Below are positions 19,388-28,703 of a stretch of DNA of 64,000 bases, in pieces (the first letter of the stretch is position 1; every line of letters begins with the position of its first letter). The DNA lies in assembly GCA_963835085.1 (NCBI GenBank), contig CAWIED010000001.1, positions 3,410,001 through 3,474,000 of the forward strand, read 5' to 3'. This DNA is from JBDIAG01 sp963835085 (GTDB lineage: Bacteria > Actinomycetota > Actinomycetes > Actinomycetales > CAWJMD01). Made by a program: the position numbers and the translations under genes. The notes beneath the pieces are model-generated. The model was not told the origin of the DNA. It was given only the letters and a program-made list of their open reading frames with translations, and did not search any database.

Positions 19388-20908
19388 ATGCTTCTAAACC
19401 GTAAGGGACTCCTTGCAGGAGCCTCGCTCGTCTTAATCGGCTCGATCGTCCAAGGGCTCACTCGTGTTGCGCTAAATCTGCTCGCTGGACGTTCCCTGGG
19501 ACCCAGCGAGTTTGGTCAACTAACTCTCTGCTTGTCGATCGCTCAGTTCGCTGGGCTCCTTTGGCCAACTAGTCTTGGGCAAGCAACTTCAAAGTACGTG
19601 TCCGCCTGTACGGGTCCCGAGGATCGTGCGACACTGCTCAGATATCTTGCACGACGTTCGGCTGGCGCTGCACTCGTTACCAGCGTGCTCGCCGCGTTCG
19701 CATGGCTCCTAATGGCCAACTCATCTTGGACAGGCGCGCTAATTACTGCCCTAGTCTCGTTTGCTTATGGCCAGTACCATTTCACCCGCGGCGCCTTGTT
19801 GGGACAACAACAATTCTTGCGGGCAACCTATTTCGAGCTTTTACTTGCCATAACCTGCCTCGTTTCTATCGCTGCCACCCTGGCTACCGCACAGACAGGT
19901 CTCGCATACGCTGCCTGCCTGGGATTGGGCCTCATCGCCTATGCATTTGGGCGCGGACGTACGGCCCGCTCGCCCACTATCGTTAATATGCAAACCCGAT
20001 CCGAAATTCGTAGCTATATTTTAGTGGCCACCATTGGAACCGTCGCCAGCAGTGGCTTCCTCCAGTTGTCTGTCGTCGCCGCTTCCCACTGGGGAGGCAG
20101 TGTCGGAGTAGGGCTTTACGGCGCTGCGTTAACAGTGGCGACCCCAGCATCAATCTTTGCGACATCACTAAATTCTGTACTTCTCCCTTCATTGGCCGCC
20201 GCACACGCTCAAGGCGAGGTGAAGACACTCGCAGCAGTTACAGACCGGGCGACCCGCGGTATCAACGTTTTGGTAATAAGCATCTTCGGTGGACTCGTAA
20301 TTCTTGCCGATCAAGTGACGACTGTGCTTTGGGGCGCTAGATTTGCCGATTCAGGACCTATTTTGCGCATACTACTACTGGCAGTCATGATGACGAGTTG
20401 TGCAGTTCCGTGCGTTACACGTCTGTCGGCGACATCGACGAGGTCTCTCGCCTTAGCGACCCGGACGAGCATTATCGGGGTCGTTATCGCTATAGTTCTA
20501 TGGGTGCCACTTGGCCATGAATATGGCGCTCTAGGGATTGCCTGGGGATATTTAATCGGCGCGTCTGGTACGGCAATCACTCTCTATGTCGCGTGCTGGC
20601 GCAAAGATCATCAGTCATGGCTTCAACTTACGCTCCGCACAGGGGGCGCTCTCGTTATAATGGCCTTTGTAGCACTGCTCAACCCCGACTTTACGACCCA
20701 GTCCGCTATTTTAGCAGCCCTGGGCTTCGTAGTTGGCTATACCAGTTTGAGTCTTGGGCCGAAGCTGTTGATTCGTCAATTGGCTTTACGGGGTCGCGAA
20801 GAAGTGCGGTGTGTCGTGGACACCGACGACAGTAAGGCCGTGGTCAAGATCGATGTGCCAAGGCAACGGACATCCGCGAGCCTCGATAAGAGACACGCAG
20901 AATCTTAG
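19388..20908 (+). CDS. wzx: Polysaccharide flippase (Wzx/MATE-like, MOP superfamily)
   Basis: A polytopic membrane protein of 506 residues with about 12-14 hydrophobic segments, expected to flip lipid-linked glycan units across the membrane. The N-terminus (GLLAGASLVLIGSIVQGLTRVALNLLAGRSLGPSEFGQLTL) has the typical flippase pattern of a first helix followed by RSLGPSEFG. The in-frame ATG at 19388 is chosen because homologous-looking sequence begins there; its ribosome binding site is weak, and an upstream TTG at 19310 cannot be excluded. The ~45 C-terminal residues are charged and cytoplasmic. Codon use is more AT-rich than in the hut genes, which suggests transfer. Confidence 0.8.
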   Translation: MLLNRKGLLAGASLVLIGSIVQGLTRVALNLLAGRSLGPSEFGQLTLCLSIAQFAGLLWPTSLGQATSKYVSACTGPEDRATLLRYLARRSAGAALVTSVLAAFAWLLMANSSWTGALITALVSFAYGQYHFTRGALLGQQQFLRATYFELLLAITCLVSIAATLATAQTGLAYAACLGLGLIAYAFGRGRTARSPTIVNMQTRSEIRSYILVATIGTVASSGFLQLSVVAASHWGGSVGVGLYGAALTVATPASIFATSLNSVLLPSLAAAHAQGEVKTLAAVTDRATRGINVLVISIFGGLVILADQVTTVLWGARFADSGPILRILLLAVMMTSCAVPCVTRLSATSTRSLALATRTSIIGVVIAIVLWVPLGHEYGALGIAWGYLIGASGTAITLYVACWRKDHQSWLQLTLRTGGALVIMAFVALLNPDFTTQSAILAALGFVVGYTSLSLGPKLLIRQLALRGREEVRCVVDTDDSKAVVKIDVPRQRTSASLDKRHAES

Positions 20909-21344
20909 CCACGATCCGTGGACCGAGGCCAAGCGGTGCATGACCAAGGTGCCCGGGAACAGACTTGAGGGCCTTCAGGATAATATTTGACTGCCCGGAC
21001 TCTGGCCGTTGGCGAGCATACCATTGAGTAGTTACAAGGTGTGGGCATGGAGCAGCGCTGCAATGCGTGCAGTGCGTGGGCATATGCGGAACCCATTCGT
21101 GGTGAACAGACGATCTCTGGGCTAGTAAGCAAGTCAAAGCAGCGATCCCGGTTAACGCGGTGACGATCTGGTCCGTCCAGGCCAGTCATTCGCCGACACG
21201 AAGTCACCGGGAAAGGCGCATCGGCGTGCGCATGGTGTCGGCTGTCAAGGCACGCCAGCTGCCCAACCTTGGTATTTGTGGCCGGGGTGACAGTTGGTAC
21301 AACGTCCGTCGGTTTCTCGAAGGTCTCTAATTGGGGCTTGAGCG

Positions 21345-21960
21345 GTGTCGTGTATGCCACTGTCGGCGTCAGCCGGACCCAATGCCCAATCCCCGTCCTG
21401 GAGCCGCGGGGGATCGGGTCGCGAGTTTGGCCCAGGAGTTGGTAGGGCTTCTCGTCCATGGACACCACGGCAACCTCGGGATCATAGGGTGGGCGTAGAC
21501 GTCGAGAACGTCTTCCATCCGGGCAGCGAACTCGCCGTTGTTTGGGGTGGGATGGGATGGGATGGGATGGGCCACTGCTTCTTCAGATGAGGACGCAGCG
21601 CCCCTTTTTGAGGACTCGGCCGATGGTGGAATGACCCAGACCAGGGATGTCGTCGATCAGGGCGACGTGCTTCTCCAGCAGCCGTAGCGACCACCGCTGG
21701 TAGCCCTTGGGCGGGCTCGAACAGGCCAGCGCGATCAACCTTGCCGCGACCTCACCCGGTCACAATCGGCGGCACCAGGGGATGGGTGAGGCGCTTCGTG
21801 CGAGTGATCGTGTCCTCGACATCACCGCCGCGCTCGGCGTAAACATCCTCCTGGGTCGGCACAGGACCTCGTGTGACTAACCACTCGCGATCCGCCGTAC
21901 TCAATGCCACCGGACGCGACTTCGTCCTCGACATAGCCTGTCTCGCTCACGGCGGACCGA
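21345..21960 (-). pseudogene. IS630-family transposase relic
   Basis: Pieces of one transposase appear in shifted frames on the minus strand. The N-terminus is MSRTKSRPVALSTADREWL (from 21934). A helix-turn-helix/linker region follows (LLEKHVALIDDIPGLGHSTIG, ~21620-21690), then KKGALRPHLKKQW, then FAARMEDVLDVYAHP, and the catalytic-core segment VVSMDEKPYQLLGQ (~21420-21470). The frame breaks include a one-base loss near 21600 and an expanded GGGAT pentamer run at 21547-21570. The C-terminal part is not recognisable. The element is dead. Confidence 0.75.
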
Positions 21961-22019
21961 AAGGGGAAGGGACCCGCCACCCACAGCACACCCCAAGAAC
22001 ACCGCTGATAGCGACGACA

Positions 22020-22290
22020 CGCTATTAGTGCAGGAGCTTGCGGGAGGACCACGCGCTATCGGCACGAATCAACAGATCGCGGCGATGCGCGGCGCGATCT
22101 GTGCGATCGCCTTGCTCAACACGCTGATTTGGATCGTGGCGGTGTTCGAGCCGGCTCGTCCCGGCCACAACTTCGCAGCCAGGAACTCACTGGTGTTTGT
22201 CGCACCCCACGCTTTGCTTGCATGGCTGGCTTTGCCCCATTCGTAATCACAAATCCATACTGTGAAGTCGATCGGACTCGGACAGCTACG
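22020..22290 (-). pseudogene. IS1380-family transposase fragment
   Basis: The minus strand encodes a fragment resembling the central part of IS1380 transposases. LWPGRAGSNTATIQISVLSKAIAQI is followed, after a one-base frame change, by HRRDLLIRADSAWSSRKLL; the family normally has a LRPGNAGSNTA...LIRADSA pattern. No ends of the element are visible. It is not closely similar to the intact IS1380-type element at 40520-42216. Confidence 0.6.
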
Positions 22291-22399
22291 AGATTTGCAG
22301 GAATAATTGGGCATCTTCAAACTTACCGTAGTCAGCCGTTTGCTGTAGTGAAATTTGCTCGAGCCAACACTTCTCGCTTAAACAGCGCAGCGTAGTGCA

Positions 22400-23479
22400 C
22401 TATGCAGGGTCCCTGCTCCAGCACGCCAGGAAAAGCGTAATGAGTTGGTACAGATCTCGCTCGGACAACGTCGTGCGTAGATCGACATCATTCCAAAGAA
22501 GCGCCACAGCATCAACCAATTCCGAAGGGCTCTCCGGCGTAACAAGGAGTCCACTCTGCAAAGTCATGATCAGATCCTCCTGGCCCTTAACGCGAGTGGC
22601 AACCAGCGGCGTCCCCAATGCCGATGCCTCCAATACCTTATATGGTGAGACACCGCGATCGGACGCAGGCCCTGCATTGCGCGGAGCGAGGGCGATGGCA
22701 GCCGAAGCTGTCCATGACAGGGCCTCCGTGGGAGAAACTCGTCCTACATACTTTACCCGACTTGTACTCTTCGCCACCGCCTTGACCGCAGGCAACTCTG
22801 CGCCGTCGCCAACAAATACCAATGGAAGATTCCTGGGCCAACTATCCGACTGAACAGCATCGAGTACTGTCTGGATACCTTGCCAAGCCGCAAACTTGCC
22901 GACGAAGATAGCATAGTTTCCCTCCTCAACTCCAATGGATGCCAATGTATCCCTATTGAGTGGCTTGACCTTGGCGACGGCCTCTCCGTCAAAACCGTTC
23001 TCCACGACGAAACTCTGCCGAAGCTCGACGCCGACCTCATCGCGCACCCAATCAAGGATCCCCGAATTCGGGGCCACATGCACGTGCCCAGCCCGGAGAC
23101 TGGGAGCAATTACGAATTTATCCAGCGGCAAGTGCTTCGTGAACGGGTAGGCCGTGTGCATATCGGCAATATTGCCTTGCACTAGAAGGACCGTTCGCCC
23201 TCCGCGCCAACGCTGGAGGAGAAGCACCGGCAGAGCTGCCGGGTGCCACCGGGCAATGAGACAAACCTCAGCACCTGTTCCACTAATAGCCGCCAACTGC
23301 AACCGTACAAGGCGAGTGATCCGTTCCTTCCAGCCCTCTGCATGATCATTTTGTGAGAGGATCACGCGGGGCTTCGGCAACCCAATTTCGTCCAGACGCT
23401 GGAGAGTACCCACCAGGTGCTGCCCCGCGGCAGTACCTGCCCGACCATTCTCCATCCATAGCAAAGTCAATTTCTTCAC
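22400..23479 (-). CDS. Glycosyltransferase family 4-type (GT-B fold)
   Basis: A 359-residue cytoplasmic glycosyltransferase for building the polysaccharide repeat unit. The C-terminal domain has the GT4 features NYAIFVGKFAAWQGIQTVLDA, LVFVGDGAELPAVK and KVLEASALGTPLVATRVKGQEDLI, including the donor-binding glutamate region. The GTG at 23479 is preceded by AAAGGAG at good distance. The N-terminal half is less conserved and probably binds the acceptor. Donor and acceptor sugars cannot be deduced. The next gene upstream, on the same strand, encodes the polymerase. Confidence 0.8.
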   Translation of the reverse strand: MKKLTLLWMENGRAGTAAGQHLVGTLQRLDEIGLPKPRVILSQNDHAEGWKERITRLVRLQLAAISGTGAEVCLIARWHPAALPVLLLQRWRGGRTVLLVQGNIADMHTAYPFTKHLPLDKFVIAPSLRAGHVHVAPNSGILDWVRDEVGVELRQSFVVENGFDGEAVAKVKPLNRDTLASIGVEEGNYAIFVGKFAAWQGIQTVLDAVQSDSWPRNLPLVFVGDGAELPAVKAVAKSTSRVKYVGRVSPTEALSWTASAAIALAPRNAGPASDRGVSPYKVLEASALGTPLVATRVKGQEDLIMTLQSGLLVTPESPSELVDAVALLWNDVDLRTTLSERDLYQLITLFLACWSRDPA

Positions 23480-23684
23480 TGAAAATCTCCTTTGGATTCA
23501 ATGCCTACTTGACTTAGCGCAATCCACTTAAGCATTGCGCCACAGAATAAAATTGGACGTGTGCTAACATGATAAATGACTTCTGGAAAAAGGCTTTCGA
23601 AGAAAATGCCATGGGCTATTTCCATTTACGCCACCCCCACGGAGCCGATAGCTACGTTCCACCAACAAGCCAACCTTCACCCTT

Positions 23685-24860
23685 TCACTCCGACTCAATC
23701 TGCTGGAATGAAGGTCCAGATATAGCAACCCCAAGTCCGATAACAAACCAGTAAACGTCTGACGTTTGTCCGCCGAGTGTCATTGTGAAGGCAAACGTCG
23801 GAGCTGCGACGCTGATCCACATGTCGCGTCGTTCCGACTTCCAAGCTGTCCTGCCGACCGCCACTAGCAGCGCTACAAGAAGCACAATGCCCGGAACACC
23901 CAACTGGACCCAGGTTCCCAAGTATAGATTGTGTACGTAGGCGAAATATCCAGTAGCGCGTTGCAAGAACGCAGCGTCCGCCTTGATTCCTACCCCAGTT
24001 AGCATCCATTCGGGATATTTCATATACTCGCTCGTGATTGCCACTCGAGATTCATCCGCGATAGAAGGAGACTCAAGAAACGCGACGATTCGATCCGGCA
24101 AAATCCCTGCCTTCTCAACGTAGACGAGGGCGGCGACCGACGATGCGACCGTTAGAAGGGTTTGAAAAGGGCGTCTCCATTGCTTCGCACTGAGAAGCGA
24201 GATTGAGATAACCAACACCATCGCTCCCAGACCAGTACGAGATCCCGTGGCGATAGTTGCAAGAGCAATGACCCCTGCCGGAAGAAGTAGAAGGGGCGCT
24301 AACGCCTTCTTCCATTCAGACATCTTTGCTAGGCACAACGCGAATCCCACCGTCAGCGAAAGTGCAAGAGCGTTTTCGTCTGCACCATTTAGCGTCGCAC
24401 GCCCGATATACTCTTCGTTGCCTGCAATCAAAATCCACAGACTCAAGCACACGGCTCCCACCACATAGGCGCCCGTCAACCTTCGCCAATGGCTCGGAAT
24501 TAGAAATGCAAGTGCAAATAGCACTGCGAAGCGAATACCTATTTCCACTGTTGTAGCCGTGGATGCAACTTGATCGTAAGACCAAAATGTGCTAAGCAAA
24601 ATCCAGGCAGCGTACAGCCAAAGAATGGTTGTCACACTGCGCGGCACACCGCCCGCCCTGCGTCCCAAGATAGCATCTACTGAGACAGATACGATTAGGA
24701 GAAGTGCAAACGGAAATGCGAGAGTTCTGCCGAAGTTTATAGGGATCGGGTCGAAGGGAACTGTAGCTACGTACATGGTGCCGATCCATACCGTCATGCT
24801 TGACGGTCCAATCACGCTCAGCTTAGTAAGTGAAGAGTAAATCTCCGTCCGTGTTGTCAT
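23685..24860 (-). CDS. wzy: O-antigen ligase/polymerase-like membrane protein (Wzy type)
   Basis: A 391-residue protein with about ten to eleven hydrophobic helices and a large extracytoplasmic loop (residues ~255-310), which includes the GVGIKADAAFLQRATGYFAYVHNLYLGTWVQLG segment. The H-N-x-Y/L pattern in that loop is characteristic of the Wzy/WaaL superfamily. It is expected to link glycan repeat units outside the membrane. The ATG at 24860 overlaps the stop of the upstream glycosyltransferase by ATGA, so the two are coupled. The 205 bases downstream of this gene contain nothing recognisable. Confidence 0.82.
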   Translation of the reverse strand: MTTRTEIYSSLTKLSVIGPSSMTVWIGTMYVATVPFDPIPINFGRTLAFPFALLLIVSVSVDAILGRRAGGVPRSVTTILWLYAAWILLSTFWSYDQVASTATTVEIGIRFAVLFALAFLIPSHWRRLTGAYVVGAVCLSLWILIAGNEEYIGRATLNGADENALALSLTVGFALCLAKMSEWKKALAPLLLLPAGVIALATIATGSRTGLGAMVLVISISLLSAKQWRRPFQTLLTVASSVAALVYVEKAGILPDRIVAFLESPSIADESRVAITSEYMKYPEWMLTGVGIKADAAFLQRATGYFAYVHNLYLGTWVQLGVPGIVLLVALLVAVGRTAWKSERRDMWISVAAPTFAFTMTLGGQTSDVYWFVIGLGVAISGPSFQQIESE

Positions 24861-25975
24861 GAGTGTAGGCTCATTCCAAGTGCACCGAGTTCACGCGAGA
24901 CAATAGCTCGCCACGTGAAGTGCTTGGCTCGTCGCATCAGATCTTCCGATGATGGATTCTCTAGGGCACTAATGACAGCCAAAGCAAAGCGCTCTTCAAA
25001 CCCTGCCCCGTCCTCCACCGCTTGGTTACCCTCCAACAGCGCCTCCGCTACCCCGCCAACATTCGAGCCCACGACGGGCCTGCCGACCGCGTAGCATTCG
25101 TTGATTACGGTTGGCCAACCCTCGTTCCTGCTGGGCAAGAGCAAAGCATCCGAAGCGGCCATCACGGCCGCCACCTCGCTGATCGGGACGCGACCCAGGA
25201 ACTTGACGTTTGGGGATGCCATTCTTTTCGAGATCTCGTTGCGCAGGGGACCATCCCCCACGACAGTCAAGCTCGCCTGAGGAAGCACTCGTAGGATGCT
25301 CTGGAACACCTCAGGGAGCCGATCGGCACCTTTTATCGCAAGAAGATTTCCAACAAAGCAAAGTCTGGGAGATCCCTGAGCCATGCCTGGGTGTGATCCA
25401 CAGTCTGGCCTAAATACGTCAACGTCAACCCCATTTGGAATAACATGGTGATTCTTACCTTCGAAACCTAGCCTCTGCGCAGTCCGAAGTAGAGCCTTGC
25501 TAACAAAGACTGTTGCATTCGCGCTGCCTAACACAGCCGACGCTCCCTTGGCATTACGGGCCATCACGACGTTTACGTCACTTCCGTGCAGATGGATCGA
25601 GAAGGGCAATCCCCAATTATCGGCTATCTCCTTCGCAACCCGTCCCGCTGCCAAAGAAAACATTCCATGGGCCATGATCCCATCATACGATTTCATATTC
25701 AATTTGTCTGAGATGAGATTGACCGTGTCCCTCTCCAACTGAACATTGGAGGCTCGAAAACGGAGGTTCATCCGGCCCAGCATCGTGGCGGCGACGGTGC
25801 CGTCTTCGCAGCCGACTGGTCGAGTACTCCACTTGTTTCGAGGGACAGCTCCTACAGCAACACAATCAACTTCATATCCGTCACGCCGCATAGCCTGCAC
25901 GCGCGCTTGGATGAAACTTGCCCCATAAGGGTTCGCTTGCGTCGCATAGATATTGGTAAGCAGCAGGATTCTCAC
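24857..25975 (-). CDS. Glycosyltransferase family 4
   Basis: A 372-residue GT-B enzyme. The N-terminus MRILLLTNIYATQANPYGASFIQARVQAMRRDGYEVD is typical of family 4 enzymes. The middle has HLHGSDVNVVM, and the C-terminal domain has LCFVGNLLAIKGADRLPEVF, LTVVGDGPLRNEI, FLGRVPISEVAAVMAASDALLLPSRNEGWPTVINECYAVGRPVVGSNVGGVAE with the EGWPTVINE donor-site motif. The GTG at 25975 has GAGGTGG upstream. It overlaps the polymerase gene by four bases. The sugar specificity is unknown. Confidence 0.87.
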   Translation of the reverse strand: MRILLLTNIYATQANPYGASFIQARVQAMRRDGYEVDCVAVGAVPRNKWSTRPVGCEDGTVAATMLGRMNLRFRASNVQLERDTVNLISDKLNMKSYDGIMAHGMFSLAAGRVAKEIADNWGLPFSIHLHGSDVNVVMARNAKGASAVLGSANATVFVSKALLRTAQRLGFEGKNHHVIPNGVDVDVFRPDCGSHPGMAQGSPRLCFVGNLLAIKGADRLPEVFQSILRVLPQASLTVVGDGPLRNEISKRMASPNVKFLGRVPISEVAAVMAASDALLLPSRNEGWPTVINECYAVGRPVVGSNVGGVAEALLEGNQAVEDGAGFEERFALAVISALENPSSEDLMRRAKHFTWRAIVSRELGALGMSLHS

Positions 25976-26114
25976 TTGCCACCTCTCTTATCCCCACTGA
26001 TTTGAGCTGAAGAACATCCGGTTGCACGCGGCACGGCACCCTCCCAGGAACACTTTGGAACTTTGCCGTCCCTAGGCACTTCTACCTCAGGTGTCTGTAC
26101 GGCTCGAGTCCGAT

Positions 26115-27266
26115 TCATGGCAATGAGAGGATAAATTCACACCAGCATGCAACTACTTGCTGTCTCTCATACTTCTCCTCTACAAATACCCGTGCGTTCT
26201 CACTCATTTGTTTGCGTACGACCTCGTTGTCAAGGATTGACACTACAGCTTCTATTGCTGCATGCGTGTTACCCTGTGGAACCAAGAGTCCGGTCTTGCC
26301 ATGCAGGATGGCGTCAACCGTTCCTGTTGCGTTTGTTGCAATAGTCGGAACGCCGCACGCGGCAGCCTCCAAAACCATGGTGGGAAGGCCTTCTCGACGA
26401 GTAAAGAGTATCGCTACGTCAAGGATCTGATATATTTTTTCGATGTTTTCTTGAAATGGCATTTGAATCACTCTGGGGAGACTCAATAACTTATCCAGCT
26501 CTTCCCGATGAGCTGGATGGTTAACCTCCTCTGGCCCAACCAGGACTAAGTATAGATTTGAATACCTATCCAATAAGCGCCTGAATACATCCGTCATCAT
26601 TGGAACGCCTTTATCGTGGCTGATTCGCCCCACGAAGCCCGCCACAAAGGCGTCGTCCGAAATTCCATACGCTCGCCTTTGATCTTCTATCGATTCTCTG
26701 TCCGCAGGTTTGAATCGAAAAGTATCTACGCCATTCGCGGAACCACTTCCGATGGAGTGGAGATTTCGGGTACGAGGAAGGCGGTTCCTCTGCACGGCCT
26801 GTTTCAAGCTGTCGCTCACTGGAATTACCTGGGTTGCTGACGCTAGCGTGATTGCCTCCAATATCCAAAGGAGGACTCGGGCGATTCCTTGCGCACCTTC
26901 GAGACGCAACCCGTGCAGTACATAGGTTCGATTTGGAACTCGAACTAAACAGCCTGCCAGCAGCACTATTAGAGAAGCTTTAGGCGTCCCGCATACAATG
27001 GTTTGCGGACGTAGCCTCTTGAGGAGAAGCGCTGATTTTATAACTGCAAGAATATCGCCTAGCCGAGGTTCCCTCGCCATTGGGACATGGTGCCATCTAG
27101 TTTTTTCAGCGAGAGTGAAGTCTTCCATCCCGGCCTCCCCTGTGATGAGATGGACATCCTGACCAAGTGCGTCCAATTGCGATAGGGTTCCCTTGAGGAA
27201 TAGCCTTGCGGTTATTCCCGCGGTTACGGCGAACACGATAGTTGAATTGCATGACTCCTGGGTCAT
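26115..27266 (-). CDS. Glycosyltransferase family 4
   Basis: A 383-residue GT-B enzyme. The N-terminal part (IVFAVTAGITARLFLKGTLSQLDALGQDVHLITG) resembles PglA/CapM-type GT4 enzymes. The C-terminal domain has FVAGFVGRISHDKGVPMMTDVF, LYLVLVGPEE and VAILFTRREGLPTMVLEAAACGVPTIATNATGTVDAI with the EGLPTMVLE motif. PglA-type enzymes add the first sugar to a bacillosamine-linked carrier lipid, which would fit the PglC/D/E genes next to it; this role is inference. The start at 27266 is the first ATG matching the family; an upstream extension to 27362 is possible but unlikely. Confidence 0.82.
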   Translation of the reverse strand: MTQESCNSTIVFAVTAGITARLFLKGTLSQLDALGQDVHLITGEAGMEDFTLAEKTRWHHVPMAREPRLGDILAVIKSALLLKRLRPQTIVCGTPKASLIVLLAGCLVRVPNRTYVLHGLRLEGAQGIARVLLWILEAITLASATQVIPVSDSLKQAVQRNRLPRTRNLHSIGSGSANGVDTFRFKPADRESIEDQRRAYGISDDAFVAGFVGRISHDKGVPMMTDVFRRLLDRYSNLYLVLVGPEEVNHPAHREELDKLLSLPRVIQMPFQENIEKIYQILDVAILFTRREGLPTMVLEAAACGVPTIATNATGTVDAILHGKTGLLVPQGNTHAAIEAVVSILDNEVVRKQMSENARVFVEEKYERQQVVACWCEFILSLP

Positions 27267-27444
27267 GGTGGTGAGATGCTCCCAATGGCTTATATTTTGT
27301 TTGGAACTCAGTGAGTGAGTTCTAACGTATCTAGTTTGGCACGGAGCCGCCGGCTCTGGCACTTGCTCACATATACAGACTGATCGCCAAGCCTTGTGTG
27401 GGAATCTCTATTGACTCCACATCTTCGACCACGTTTGAGGTCAA

Positions 27445-28077
27445 TTATGTCGCGGGCACCCCTTTGACGATTGACTCCTTATCGACGTTACGCACAACGC
27501 AACTCGCAGCGCCCACGATCGCCCCATTCCCAATCGTAAGGTTTTGAAGGATGCTCGCGTGGGTGCCGATCATGGCCCCCTCGCAGACACGGACCCAGCC
27601 CGAAATGGCGACCATTGGGTTCACGGATACGTAGTTCTCAAGAGTGGCATCATGACCGATGTTGCAGAGTGGATTTATGTGAACGTGACGACCTAATCGA
27701 ATGTTGGTTGTGAGAGACGTATTGGCGCACACAACACTTCCAGGACTCATCTGAACGTCGAACCCTAGTCGGACAGATGGATGGACCAACGTTGCCGCTT
27801 GACGCCCATCTAGGCGAGCGTCGACCCCTCGCTTAATCTGTGGGCTTCCGATTCCGATCACGTATGCGATCTCAGGATCCGCGTCAGACAGCCAATCAAT
27901 TGGTCCAAGAATCCTGGTTTCGCGGGCTGTTACCAACTTTCGACTCGCTTCAGATGGGTTGTCGTCGACGTAGCCCACTATCTCCCAGGTCGGCTGGACA
28001 GCGTTGATGGCGTCTACAACGTCATGTGTTTCACGGCCGAATCCTCCGCACCCAACTATCACGAGCGGCCTGGTCAT
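27445..28077 (-). CDS. pglD: Sugar N-acetyltransferase, NeuD/PglD family
   Basis: A 210-residue acyltransferase with an N-terminal Rossmann-like nucleotide-sugar domain (RPLVIVGCGGFGRETHDVVDAIN) and a C-terminal left-handed beta helix of hexapeptide repeats (VVCANTSLTTNIRLGRHVHINPLCNIGHDATLENYVSVNPMVAISGWVRVCEG), including the catalytic histidine of the GHD motif. PglD acetylates UDP-4-amino-sugars with acetyl-CoA. The ATG at 28077 overlaps the stop of the PglC-type gene (ATGA), which excludes the longer open frame. It is the third gene of the coupled set PglE-PglC-PglD. Confidence 0.85.
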   Translation of the reverse strand: MTRPLVIVGCGGFGRETHDVVDAINAVQPTWEIVGYVDDNPSEASRKLVTARETRILGPIDWLSDADPEIAYVIGIGSPQIKRGVDARLDGRQAATLVHPSVRLGFDVQMSPGSVVCANTSLTTNIRLGRHVHINPLCNIGHDATLENYVSVNPMVAISGWVRVCEGAMIGTHASILQNLTIGNGAIVGAASCVVRNVDKESIVKGVPAT

Positions 28078-28703
28078 CCGACATGCTCCAACTCGCTGTC
28101 GTGGGCCTGTCCATAGCGCGGCATGGTGGCCTCGCCGGCTGCGTTGATCCCGCTTCGTCGGATCACTGCCCCAACCGTCCGAGCGATGATTATCGCGTCG
28201 ACTGTCATGGAGCGGGTATCGACGTACTCGACGTCCAACCTGAGTCGTTTGCCCCAATCGATGTCGTTTCGCCCACTTACCTGGGCAAGCCCCGTGAGGC
28301 CTGGGCGCACTTCATGCCTTCTCGCCTGCTGTGGTGTGTACAACGACAGGTAGTCCATGAGCAGCGGCCGAGGACCGACCAGGCTGAGATCTCCCAGCAC
28401 GATGTTCCACAACGATGGCAACTCGTCCAAGCTGGTGGAACGAAGCCACTTGCCGAAACCCTCCAGCCGAGAAGCGTCATCCGTCCACCCCCGCGTCGGG
28501 TCTACGGGACGCATGGTCCGGAACTTGAACATCGTGAAGGGTTTGCCACCGAGGCCAGGGCGCTCCTGTCGGAACAGCACCGGACTGCCCAGGCGCACCC
28601 GTACCGCGGCTGCAACTACAGCCTGCACGGGCAGGCTGACAACCAGCGCTGGTACGGCGACGGCCAGGTCCATGGCTCGCTTCGCCACGTCGTAACGGCT
28701 CAT
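28074..28703 (-). CDS. pglC: Undecaprenyl-phosphate sugar phosphotransferase, small PglC type
   Basis: Starts the lipid-linked glycan by moving a sugar-1-phosphate from a UDP-sugar onto a polyprenyl phosphate. The 209-residue protein is the minimal monotopic form: a reentrant N-terminal membrane helix (DLAVAVPALVVSLPVQAVVAA), the basic VLFRQERPGLGGKPFTMFKFRTM segment, and the catalytic Asp-Glu pair in STSLDELPSLWN (Asp93-Glu94), followed by GDLSLVGPRP. It lacks the extra transmembrane helices of WbaP/WcaJ. ATGA overlaps with the genes on both sides show a tight operon. Confidence 0.88.
   Translation of the reverse strand: MSRYDVAKRAMDLAVAVPALVVSLPVQAVVAAAVRVRLGSPVLFRQERPGLGGKPFTMFKFRTMRPVDPTRGWTDDASRLEGFGKWLRSTSLDELPSLWNIVLGDLSLVGPRPLLMDYLSLYTPQQARRHEVRPGLTGLAQVSGRNDIDWGKRLRLDVEYVDTRSMTVDAIIIARTVGAVIRRSGINAAGEATMPRYGQAHDSELEHVG

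Noticed and set aside
20905..21468. 187-codon minus-strand frame as a complete gene
   Set aside because: Only its first ~18 codons (transposase core VSMDEKPYQLLGQ) are recognisable; the rest looks like random sequence after a frame break.
22028..22395. Plus-strand frames of 72-88 codons
   Set aside because: They are antisense to an IS1380 transposase fragment on the minus strand.
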